From Erythrophleum ivorense (taxonomy: Eukaryota; Streptophyta; Magnoliopsida; Fabales; Fabaceae): DNA of 64,000 nucleotides. Positions 13,601-25,115 of this stretch are shown here, piece by piece. Both the position numbers and the translations under genes were made by a program. The first letter of the stretch is position 1, and every line of letters starts with the position of its first letter. The notes under the pieces are model-generated. The model saw only the letters and a list, made by a program, of their open reading frames with translations, was not told where the DNA came from and did not search any database. The stretch lies in contig JAIUCV010000003.1 in assembly GCA_026724425.1 (NCBI GenBank), positions 55,693,088-55,757,087 of the forward strand. The letters are read 5' to 3'.

Positions 13601-14843
13601 TTATGGTATGTTTAATGACAACGCCTATCAAAACTATTGAACTATATGTACAAGTAATCTCTTGTAATTGCATTTGCATGAAATTTATTATCATAATCTT
13701 GGAAGCAATTCTAGAATAATAATATGTATTCAATTGATGGGAAGAGATCGTGTTTAAGCTTGTACAAAGACTTCTTGAGTATATTAAAATGACAGAACAT
13801 ATGTGATATGTATTGTTGTATTGTTGTGCCTTATGAGCAGGATGAAGTTTCAGTAATTCTATTTCCCCATAATGAAGTAAGAACTTGTAGGCTAATCAGA
13901 ATAATAACATTATCAACTTATGTTTTTTCTCATGAGAATGATAAAGGTTATCAAGGTATGACACCACCCACCTTCAAACGGTGCTTGCAAGCTATAGATT
14001 CATTAACAACAACAAAATCCATGGGCAAAGTTACAAGTTCTCTAATGGAAGAAAAGTCTATAGGCAAATAAGGCAGAGAAACTAGAAAAGCCTTATATAG
14101 AAACAAGAAATTAGGATGATCCATGGTAGAAATCCTTGTCAACTATGATAAGACCTTGTGATCACATGGTAAAGCTACACAACAATTTGCAATGAGAAAA
14201 CAATTCAAGGATTTCAAGCAATATTCCAAAGACTCAAACAAATTAACCTTTTTAAGTCCTTGAAAAATGGAATCCCACTAAAGTGAAACTCTCTAAAAAA
14301 AACTCATCAAATAAGAAATCCCATTCCTAACCACATCCTCATTTTAAAAATTACAACTAATTCCCCTTTAATTTATTTTGTGTTTAAGAAGTTAACTTTT
14401 TACATATGATGCCTTTCTTCTAAAAATAAAATTACCTAATTGTTTTTATTATCACATGAAAATAAAATTATAGTCTCATGTTAGAGCTTGACATTAACAT
14501 AGTTACGTAATATCATATTAAGAATAAAATTATAGTATCATGTTATGCAAAAAGTTAACTTATTTAACAAAACAAAAACAAATTGGAGAAGTTTCTATGA
14601 TATATATCAAAATGCTAGGAAAGCATAGTATAATTTTTAAAATAAGAGAAATATAAAGTGTAATTTTGCAAAACCTTAAGGGAGATTAGTGTAATTTAAT
14701 TTAATATACTTTTTTTCAAAAGATAAGGGATTCATTTTATTCAAATGAAAAAGAGGAGATAAAACTTGTTAGTAACAACTTTGAAGAAAATTGAAATAAT
14801 CCAAAGTACATCCTTACTTATAAAAGGTATCCAATAGTAAGAT
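10631..14843. other. Non-coding repeat-like DNA between CACTA remnant and solo LTR
   Basis: No gene supported. Frames up to 87 codons (for example 13,808-14,071) have no recognisable motif. The centre may be an LTR (11,054-13,794, listed separately). The block 14,330-14,700 resembles 18,560-18,830 in the same orientation, so it belongs to a dispersed family. Confidence 0.45.
11054..13794 (+). mobile_element. Possible LTR of a second long Gypsy family
   Basis: TGTCACATTCTAAATTTTC at 11,054 looks like the TGTCAC-type start of long Gypsy LTRs, and ATGACA at 13,789-13,794 could be its end. The interior is non-coding and has the same character as the 2.9 kb LTRs elsewhere in the window. The flanking pentamers do not match, and no second copy is present to define borders. 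This is a weak call made from style and termini only. Confidence 0.25.
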
Positions 14844-17727
14844 TGTAACAACTCTAATTCTTAACTACTGTGATTAGAATTAATTGTATAATTAATAATA
14901 ATAAATTAAGGACTGAAATCATTACAATTAATTAAAATAGAAAAAGGTGAAAAAATTTGAACTTTGATATTATTAGAGTTATTAGCCAAACCATCATAAC
15001 TAATTGAGTTTACAAGTGATCCTAATTATCAATTAAGACCTTTAATTCATGTTTCATTGATTTCAGACTCACAAATTCTCATATAATATCCTTAAGTCAT
15101 TACATAACATTATCATAACAAATATTAAGATTTCTAAGTCAAAAATAAGAGTTTAGGGACCTTTGCCGCGACTTGGACCCTTCCTGCCTCGACTAAATTG
15201 GTTATTGAAACTTAAAAATCAAGTTTGAGAATGTGTGCCGTGACTTAGTATACTCGTGCTACGACATAAGTGGCTACTGGAGCTCAAAATAAAAAATACA
15301 AAACTTGTGCTGCGATTTAGGCCTTCCACACCGTGGCAAGAGTGTTCTCGAGAGCCTACTATTCACACTTTCGCGATTCTCACTACGGTGCTAGCCGTGG
15401 CGAGCCTATGTGGTGTCACTACAAGAAAGCCTCTTGAAGCTCTCCAAGCTTTCCTCTCGACGCTTACTGCAGCGAGCTTCCCTTGTGTAGCAGTGAGTTT
15501 TCTTTTTGTTACTCTCCCTAGGCAAATTTCTTGCATTGCGCGGCAACGGGGCATCTTGCACAGTGGCAATCCTAGCTTTTAGATCTCCTTTGGCCGCAAC
15601 TTAAGTAGTTTTGGCTACAACTGAACCGCCTATTACACCTAAATTCTTTAAATTTTGTCCCACATATACTATACCTCCCTTTAGCAATATCATAGGGTTA
15701 TTCTACCTTAATTTGTAAGGTTCTAATAACATCCTACTATCCAAATTACTCAGCATACCAATTTTAATTAATTCAAAATTTAGGTTTTGATCTCTACCCA
15801 TCCATCTACCATGTATCAACAAATCATGGATTTTGACATAAGAAATACTAAAAGCCATTACCATTATCATTCAAATGTAAATTCCAACAAAGGTTCCATA
15901 CAATACCAATCTAAGTCAATATTTAAGGCAACACATGATTACATTCTCAAATGATAAATCAAATCTCAAAGTCAACAAGGTTCCATATCAAATGTAAATA
16001 AGTGCATGCATCAAATTCTAAATTTGTATAAGGCCTACCTCCCTATTAGATACATCATAGATTACCAAAATACAAAACTCTTACACTTGGCAATATAATT
16101 ACATGATGATGCTATACAAAAGAATAATAAAATTAGTATCTATCCTAAGTTAGATAAACCTAAGTGTAACATTCCCCATATAAGGTCACAGCTCATGGAT
16201 GTTTATCCACTTACTTCCCTTTATCCTTACCCGAAGAGACTTCACTTGAAATAGTTAGCCCATGAAATAGTGGGCTAACAAGGTGTGATGCAAATCTTAG
16301 TAACCAAAGGTAAATTGCATTTATATGCTTCAAATTAATCAACATAAATGCATTAAATCAGATAAATGCAATAATTGAGCTACCAGTGATCACTATCCTA
16401 TACTAGCAATCACACACAATATGTTAAAGGCCAATAATACTAGGAGAGGCCTATCCACGACACCAACTCCTCAATGAACATCACTTGGGCTCAATGCATA
16501 CAAGAGTATAATCACAACTCGGTATCTAATCGAAGCATGATAGATGGGTGGCAGCTGCATCACAGCTCTACCATAAACTCACAAGATTCAATCAGAATAT
16601 ATCAGACAGCTAACCATTCTTTTAACATTTAAAATCATACATGTGCAGCAGATATAAGGTTAAATTGAACATATGCAAGGAATAAAAAATAACCTCGGTT
16701 ACCTCACTTTGTAAACAATCCTTAAAGGCTAACAATAGTGTCAAAATCACCCTATGATCATAAAATCAAACAATCACTACTCTTAATCATCATTTATAAT
16801 GGCAAACCAGATACCCATAAAATTAAACTACCAAGGACTATTTAAAGAACACTTACATAGCTACTACAAGATCAAAATTCGAATTTGGTGTTCCTCACAC
16901 CAGAAATCTCAAGACACCTCTCAATTTTTTGGGTAAATTCTTATAAAATTAATGCTCATATTATAAATTAACTATAAGAGTCTCAAACTAGTAGAAAATG
17001 CATCAAAATGAAAAAAAAAATACTTATCTAACAACACTCCTAGCTTCAACCTTTGAAAATCAACCATGAAAGCACCAAATAACATATTTCAGTTTTGGGT
17101 GAAAGATGAAAATGTTTTAAATAAGAAACTAATTGGATCAAATTAAAGAGGAAGAAGAGATGATTAAGTTATATATAAGTTACATTGATTGATTTTGACT
17201 CTAGAAGTGGGAAAAGATGAAAATATGTTGCTAACCCTAACCTCCCCTTTAGACTTCTAAATTTTCCTTGTGGCTCTTGTGTTTTCTACAGAATGGAGTA
17301 ACGAAGAAGGGTTTTTAGGGTTTAAGTGGGCTGACCTAAAAGCCTAAATCCAAGTGGGTTTAGATTTTTAGTTTGTTAGGCCAAGTCTTATAGGTTGGGC
17401 TACAAAACATTTTAAGATTGGGGATGGAATGTGCTAATCTAATAGATCAAGATCTATTTGGACCCACTTCTCTAAGTTTTGGGCTAGGGCAAAATAGACT
17501 TTTGTCTTACTCAAATCCATTTCTAAGTTTTGGGCATCTTAAAATTAAGTTAGGCTTACAAAAAGACTAGTGTTGGACTCTCCTACTAAACTCATGGCAT
17601 AATTGGGTTAATCATGTGGCCCAAATTAAATATCCATTTCCCCTTTCCACTTAGTTAATTTTACTAATTTCCCATATTAATCCCCTAATTCATCATAATT
17701 ATTCTTAATTAATTTTCAGGTGTTACC
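14844..17727 (-). mobile_element. Solo LTR, 2.88 kb, Gypsy-type, copy A
   Basis: On the plus strand the element runs from TGTAACA (14,844-14,850) to TGTTACC (17,721-17,727). It is flanked on both sides by AAGAT (14,839-14,843 and 17,728-17,732), a perfect 5-bp target-site duplication. It is the reverse complement of the element at 43,721-46,574 over its whole length; matching landmarks include the GC-rich part at 15,150-15,600 against 45,790-46,260. There is no internal coding region, so it is a solo LTR left by recombination between the LTRs of a full element. The LTR 5' end is on the right (minus orientation). The terminal T of TGTAACACC is mutated to G on that strand. The 108-codon frame at 15,256-15,582 is a by-product of the GC-rich tract. 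Confidence 0.88.
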
Positions 17728-18833
17728 AAGATACTAGGTGTATAAACTTTCAAAGATTAGAAAAAAAGGAAGATAGCCTTAATAGTTAACTAAGTGGCCT
17801 TAATCTTAGGCCTATAAATCAAAGGGAACTTAAATGGCTATTTTGAAAGAGAGGATCCTTTCCTTGATCAAGGGATGTTTTGTATAATTACAAACTATTA
17901 TCAATATCCTATAATGTTTAAATTGATCATTAAAGAAAAATTAAAAGAGGTTTCAACCAATCTCTTCAATTCTAAAAACTTTTTGTCTTCTCTAAATAGC
18001 CTTTAAAACAAGAAGGAGAGTGTGGATTGAGATTGATTGGTCAATAAAATTCTTACCTATTGAAATCTTTTTTGCAATCTTGATACCCTCTTAAATTTGC
18101 TTGTTTTCTAACACAATGGTATATTCTTTCTTTTGACTGGAATCTATTTGATAGAGGTTAAGGGGGTCAAAAGTTTTTGATTTGTAGATTAGGGATTCAA
18201 TTATAGATTAGATTTGATATTGACTATGAAAATGCCAATTGGAGCAAGACAAAAGGTTTAAGTGCAGAGGTTAGGGTTACAACCATGCAATTTTTTCCTT
18301 GGATGAGCACCATCATTAATGGGGTGAGAAAAGCCACTAGGACTTAAAGGAAGCCAATGAAGTTGATTAGGCTAAAAGGACTCTGATGACCACACATGAG
18401 AATTTCAAAACTCTAGTGACACTAAGGAGAAAGAGATTTAGAGTAAAATAAAAACAAAAAATATTAATAAATTAATGATACATAGATATGCAAGTATATT
18501 AAAAATTAAATCTTAATTAAAAATATATTAATAATTTTATATGATAAAATTGATCAATTAACATGTTTGAATAAATTATACTAACTTCCTTTGAGGTTTA
18601 GTTAATTTTCACCTGTTATTCCTTTTGTTTTTAAATTATACTTGACTCCCTTTGAATTTATTTTCTGTTAATAAAGCAAACTTTCTACAAAAATGGGTTT
18701 CTTTGAAAAATAAAATCACTTAACAATATTTTTTGTTATATTAGGAATAAAATCATAATTAGATGTGGTGTAGAAAATTTATTTTTTGATAAAATCAAAT
18801 TAGATGGGAATTTTCTATAATAGAGATCAAAAT
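17728..18833. other. Intergenic DNA, no gene seen
   Basis: AT-rich sequence with no supportable frame. The part at 18,560-18,830 repeats the block at 14,330-14,700 in the same orientation with considerable divergence. Confidence 0.5.
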
Positions 18834-19135
18834 GTGTGTTTGGATTAGAATTGTGCAAATTTGATTTTAGATCAATTGATTTGCAAACCTAATTTTAGTT
18901 AAAAGTGATTTTTCATCATCATAATTTATATTTGAAAACTTTTATTTAAAAATGATTTTGGGAACACAAACGTAGAAGCAAATAAATTCTACTTCAGTGC
19001 AAACGAGGGTTTAGAAGACAAACATGGTTTAAGAGAAAAATCAAACGTGAAACCAAACATAATTTACATTTTCCAAACCCACATTTTGGAAACCAAAGAA
19101 GCTTTTCAGGCCTTTTAACACCAATCCAAACACAC
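18834..19135. mobile_element. MITE, about 302 bp
   Basis: It is bounded by a perfect 13-bp terminal inverted repeat: GTGTGTTTGGATT at 18,834-18,846 and AATCCAAACACAC at 19,123-19,135. The flanks TCAAAAT (18,827-18,833) and TTAAAAT (19,136-19,142) could be a 7-bp target duplication with one mismatch. It has no coding capacity. Size and termini fit a small non-autonomous DNA transposon; the superfamily (hAT-like is possible) is not certain. Confidence 0.7.
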
Positions 19136-22100
19136 TTAAAATGTCTGGGGATTCGAGTATAATTTTTGAAACAGAAAAGACCTTATATGTAATTTAGCTA
19201 AATTTCATGAAAAAATTATCATAGTTTGTTCTAAACATTTTATAACTAAAATTCATCTAAAAATTTCCTTGATTCGAAACCAAACAAAAAATAAAACACA
19301 CAAAAATTGTACAATGAACTATGAATCCCACCGATTATCAGAGGGGTGAGTGATTGATCAAAACTCTATAATTTTTTACCTTTTTCAAAAAAAAATTGTT
19401 AAAGAGAATTTGGATTTATAGTCATTTAGTTAATTCCAATTGATTCTCAAATCTGGTATACAATAATAATTTACTTATTATAAAGTTTAATTTGATGAAA
19501 AAAGGGATATGAAAATGGAAAGGCAATGTGATTCTCTTCGGCTACATATTTGGTTGGAGATTTAATGTTCGGGAATGCCCATTCCCACGTTTCATCAAAA
19601 AAATTGATGGAATGTGTTCTGTTCCATGGAGTGGGAGGCTGAATGATTGAAACGCCCTTCCAAATATATCAATAAAAATTGAATGTTTTTATATTTTCTC
19701 TCATTACTAGTAATTCAAAAAATATTTCTTGAATTAAAATTAAAATTAAATATTTATATATTTTTTCTATTATTAACAATTTAAAAATAATTTTAGAATT
19801 AAAAAATAAAAAAAAAATTGAGCATTTTATTAATTTTTTTAAGTGAGTGATATTATAGTCATGATTAGCTTTTATTTTTATTTTCAATTTTTTTCATCTA
19901 ATTAAATATATAAATAAAATAAAATTTTCATTTATTTTTATATCATACCAAATATAATTATGACTTAAAAGATATCATTCTATTAAAGTTTATTTCTATT
20001 CACATCCTCATTTTTATTTTTACAAAAATTATTTTCATGTATCAAACATAGTGTAAAGGTTAAAATTCCAAAAGTTCAAGCTATCTGTAGTAGAGCTCTT
20101 TTCCCCATTCACTCTCTTACCTTTATTTCTTCACCTTTTTATATTAAAAATTTATTTACTTATGAAATCTGGTTCAAAAATTCTAAGGTATAAAAAGTTC
20201 TAACTGTTAAAATTGACTTTTATAATCGTCGAATCATATTTTGAAGTTTGTTTATAATTATAAATTATTATTTATTATAAATTAAAAAAAATCAAATGAT
20301 GAAGAATTTGAACTCCCCGAAGTCGACCCAAAAATTACCTCTAGGGTTGGTCAAGTCTGCCATTGACGGTTGGCACGTGATCCACGCAAAATGAAAAATA
20401 GAGAATGGTAGGGAAATGGGGGATCGGAAGAACCAAACAAACAGGGTAGTTGAGTTTTTGGTGGGGGATAGAGAAAGGAAGAGACGAGAATCGAATCGGA
20501 ATCTACAAACCCTACATTTTACAAGCCCAAGAAAATAAGAGACTTGAACAGTTGATTCGTGGACGTTGTGTCTCACCATTTATGGTGATATCGATGTTGC
20601 GTTGCTTTTCCGTACAGATGCCCGTGTCTCCCTTACTGCCCTGATCTTCTGATATTTTTGTACCCTCGTACTCCTCGAGTTTATTAGTTTAATTATCGCT
20701 AATATGAATACACACAACCCTAGATTTCATAAAAAAAATAAAGAACTACATCAAACTGTTTGATTTTATTAAAATTTTAATATTTTTAAAACAGATATTT
20801 TTTAAAATAAATTTTTAAAACAAAAAAATAAAAAAAATTATTTGAATCATTATTTTAAAAAATCATTATTTTTTATTTTTTTTTATTCTAAAAAATAAAA
20901 TTTAACAAAACATTTAAAAAATATTGTAATTTTTTTAGTTTTAAAAATATAAATTCTATTTTTATGTTTTACAAAATACGTTTTAAAAATATATTATCAA
21001 ATAATTTTTTTATTTTTTTATTCTTAAAAATAAATAAAAAATTTCTAAAAATAAAAAATCAAACAAGCCATAATCGTTTAGCTTGGTTGTTTCGTTTTTC
21101 ATCCATTTTAAGCGACAGTTTTTCTTTTCTTTTTTTTTTAGATTTTGTATTAATTCTTTACGTTCATTACACCCAAAAAAAGTGTATGAGAATTTATTTA
21201 ATTTAGTAGGAAAAATTTAAAATTTTAATGCCAATTTGTATGCATATCAACTCACTTTAATCTAAAAACTCAGTTTAAACTATGGTCATATTCCTGTCAT
21301 ATTTTTTCGTTTGTTATTCTTCTAGCTATATTTTATCAAAATATTTTTCCTTATTCTTCTAGCTATATTTTATCAAAATATTTGTATGCATATCAACTAT
21401 CGTTTGTTATTCTTCTAGCTATATGTTATTTATAGATGTTATTTTGAACGAAAGTCAATAACAAAAAAATATAATATTTAATGTAATAAAACTCTTTTTA
21501 AATCATGTTGTTAAATACCCATATATTAATAAGTTTAGTGTACATTGATTATCTGGTACTTTAAAGAGATTTTTTTTGTATGTTCTATTTTAATATTTCA
21601 AAAATTATTTCTACTTTAAAATAATCCTCACATTAAATATATGTGATCTATTAAAATAAGCGATATGATTATTAAATGCTTATATAATAATAATAATGCT
21701 ACCCTAGTGACTTACACAATTTTGAAAAGATCTTTTTCCATTAATTTTATGTAACATTTATTATATTTTTGTAATTATTAATTAATAGTATCTCATCATT
21801 TTTTATTATTTTTTCAAAATAAGAATAGGAAAATCATTTTTTCTATTTTCTCTTCTAAAATAATCCTTTTCTATTTTATTTGCCAAACGAGTCTTATATA
21901 CAAGGTTTTAATAATTACATCAGTAGTTAACGGCTATATCACTCATATTTGTTAGGTCACATTATCTATCCTATTAACTAACTTACCATGATAATAAAAA
22001 TAATTTATGCAGAACTAAAATAAGAAGTTTAATTTTTAAAGGACCAAATAAAAAAAATATAATGACCAAGCAGTGAATTCGCTCATTAATTGAGCCAAGT

Positions 22101-24995
22101 AAGATGAGTTTGTGAAAAATTACCTAATCTTGTCAAAGCCGAGCCATCGCTTCAGCGGGGTGGAGCTGCAGCACATTTAGGTTTTGCTTTGGCCCATTAG
22201 TGTAGATATAGGTTGTGATTTTGTTCCTTCCTTAACTTAAAAAAAAAAAAAAAATCATATTAAATTGCAATCTGGATAGCCTGCAATCAATAACTTATTC
22301 CATAACATGCACTCGGGAAAAGGAAAAAAAGATAAAATGGCAGATGAGTGTCAAAAGAAGAATTAAAAATATATATATCCCTACTTTTTTATATTACTTT
22401 CGGACCCATTGCATAATATAGTCGTCGATCTAATTTACATTAATTATAATTAATCCCAAATTCAACTCTTATTGGCTTTTCAATTTTATGCTATCCATGA
22501 TTTACGATTTACGATTTGCACAGCTTATAGATGTACTAAATTATAAAGTTCTGAGAATTTCTCAGATTAAATGCTTACTTCTTGGTTAAAGCAATAAATT
22601 GAGTTAATAAAACGGTTTGATTTCATCGTAGAATATTGACGTATTTAGCTCAAGAACTCTCAGATCCTATCACAAGAGTCCTATTTGAATTTTTTTATTA
22701 CCAAAGGCAAAGATTATACTGATAAAATCAAAACATTGATGAGCAACTTATAACTGTCTTGCTCAAAACTGAAAATTGCGCTTGCAACATTGGACCTCCT
22801 CATCACTTTATGGCTGCTTATGAAGTATGATCTCCAGGGAGTTAAATCTGCAAGACAAAATATCCCTACATAATACCTGGAGAGTCCTATGGATTAAGAG
22901 ATAGAGACCGACTAATTTCCTAAGATTCATCATCTCTTTTCACATAATCATCCTATCAATAAAAGCATCCGAAATCCTATCAACATTGATCTATCTTTAT
23001 TAACTTCTGGTCTAGACACTTGAATTTTTTTTTCGGTTATAAGAAACACAAGGTTTTAAGACTTGTGTATGAAGAAAGAGAATAGGAAACAAACTCAAAC
23101 ACAACAGATCCTCCTAACTTCTTCAGTTGGTTCTCTAGCTTCATACGTCATAGAGAAAGAGCCACTTCAGCGGCATCACCGCCCTACTCTATATCAACAA
23201 TCTTTTATAATTTTAATCTCTGTGCGAAGGATGTACAGTTTCATGAACCTAGCCACCCATCATTACAACAGAATGGAAGTTTATGCAACACTATATGAAT
23301 CATTTTGCAGGAAGAAAGTGGGGGGAACTAAAATGAATTCAAATACAATACCACTGGTACTCATTGCTTACTTCATACATATCAACACCTACTTACATAC
23401 AAAGCAAACTTAATTGCCATGAAATGGGAGAAAAACACCAGCAATGGTTAAATTTGACAAAGAATATGGAAGGTGGAGAATCTGGGTTTGCTCGATGTTG
23501 CCTCATATATTTATTTAAACAAAGACAATCTGCAACAGACAGAAAAAGAACTCAAATTAGCCTTTAACAAGATGCGACAGATCCATCTGATCCTTTTATA
23601 TTTATATATATATATATATATATATCTGATCACTACTAATTCTTGCTTCTATTCAAATTTATACTGTAGATTGTATTAATAAATTAAGTCTCACATTGGA
23701 TATATGTAAGGATGCATATAGGTTAGTTGTTTACATCTTTTGTCAAAAGCCAAAACCTAAGAAATACAGACACTGTTATGAACACTACACATACATAAAT
23801 TGTGCTTTATGTAAAAATTTAAAGTAGTTGCAATTTAAAATACCGCCAATATAAACAAGACTTCATTTTTTAAATATCCATCTTTCATATGTCAAAATAA
23901 ATACACTTTGGAAATAAGAACTGTGGAGCTTATAGAATGGAAGCCCTACAGAACAATATTTTCAGTTCAAGGGGTACTTGTCATTAGCCTCCTCTTGCAA
24001 ATGAAAAACAAAAAAATAGGATAGAATTTAATATACACATTTTGACTTAAATATACTTTGGGTTCTTTTAGTATTGTAAAAATTTTAACTTTGTCCCTCT
24101 AGTTTTAATTGAGTCATTTGTTGTCTTTCAGCATTGAAAATTTATGCAATTAAGTCCTTCCATTCATCTGTCATAACAGAAAATGACGATGTTGCAGTTA
24201 ACTTGTTTATGTGAGGGGATTTTAATTTCATGAACTCGTTAAATAACATGCAGTCAATTATAGCTATGCTTTGGCCATAAGATCCTCCTTCCCCAATTCA
24301 TTTTCTCCTCAGATTTAGCTAAAAACTTCGGTTGATCTCACTTTACTTTCTATCATCTACTGAGTCTTTGTAGCCCAATCATGCCCACTAAGCAAGTTAA
24401 TTGCAACATCAAATTTTGTTACCACAAAGATAGATCTAAGATAGTAGGATTTTGAGTTATTTTTAAATGTTGAAGGACAAGATTGATTCAATTAAAATAC
24501 GATGGACCGAATTGAAACTCTTATAATAATAAAAGAACCAGAAGTGCAATTAATCCAGACATTTTATATAGTCCAATAAGCTTTTAAGTTTTGTTTATTT
24601 TTCTTCAATCACAGATATTTGACTTACATTAATAGGAATTCTTAATACCCACCCCCTGTTAACTAAACCTCATCTCGCCCTGTTGCAACAAGCTATGAAT
24701 CTGAAATTGTTGACTAATTCATGCAATACTCCATTATTGAGATTTTGGAACACTGAAAAAGTTGTATTCATTTATTAACATGAGACTTGAATTCTCCCCC
24801 AAACTGTTGAAGATCTCTGAGTGCTAAAATTCCTTTTTTTTTTTTTAATATCTTCAGTATTTTTATAAAACCAAGCCATTCCTATAATCCCAAGTCTACC
24901 ACTATACAGCTATATCATGAGAATTGATCAACAAATTCTTGCATTTTTTAATAGACTTAATTATCAGAAAACTGGTGAATGTACTTTTAAATTAG
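19136..24995. other. Intergenic DNA downstream of the SVP-like gene
   Basis: No gene supported. A GC-richer island at about 20,300-20,680 contains open frames on both strands without a recognisable product. Part of it (about 20,605-20,680) resembles 33,685-33,755. A tandem repeat lies at 21,308-21,432, an A14 run at about 22,240, and a (TA)n microsatellite at about 23,604-23,624. The stretch 22,900-23,450 has a non-repeat look and could be a distal 3' untranslated part of the MADS gene or an unrelated transcript, but no exon borders could be shown. Confidence 0.45.
21308..21432. repeat. Short tandem repeat, about 37 bp unit
   Basis: The unit ttattcttctagctatat followed by tttatcaaaatattt occurs at 21,314-21,346 and 21,351-21,383. 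A third shortened unit lies at 21,408-21,432. The phrase tttgtatgcatatcaact also appears twice (about 21,236 and 21,382), so the array arose by more than one local duplication. Confidence 0.8.
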
Positions 24996-25115
24996 TTAGA
25001 CTAACCCCAATCTGAGAGAGGTGTCTGAGCTATCATAGTCATGAGGAGGATCAGATGTGCTGCCAATATTGGTTGACTCAGATGACAGACCTTGTTCATG
25101 TGCAAGGCTATTCAC
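24996..25115 (-). CDS. SVP: SVP-like gene, last coding exon (C-terminal domain)
   Basis: 120 nt from TTTTAG|GTGAAT to a TAA at 24,996-24,998. It encodes VNSLAHEQGLSSES.. ending DSSDTSLRLGLV. A cryptic donor (TTGGG|GTTAGT) just before the stop leaves open an alternative 3' end with a further exon downstream. Confidence 0.9.
   Translation of the reverse strand: MNSLAHEQGLSSESTNIGSTSDPPHDYDSSDTSLRLGLV

Noticed and set aside
15256..15582. 108-codon plus frame and its antisense frame
   Set aside because: They fall in the GC-rich part of a solo LTR, where stops are rarer by composition.
20292..20644. Open frames on both strands in a GC-richer island
   Set aside because: Neither strand gives a recognisable product, and there is no clear intron structure. 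Left as intergenic.
23063..23679. Three overlapping plus frames downstream of the SVP gene
   Set aside because: No motif. The last frame runs into a TA microsatellite. Could be transcribed untranslated sequence, but not a supported gene.
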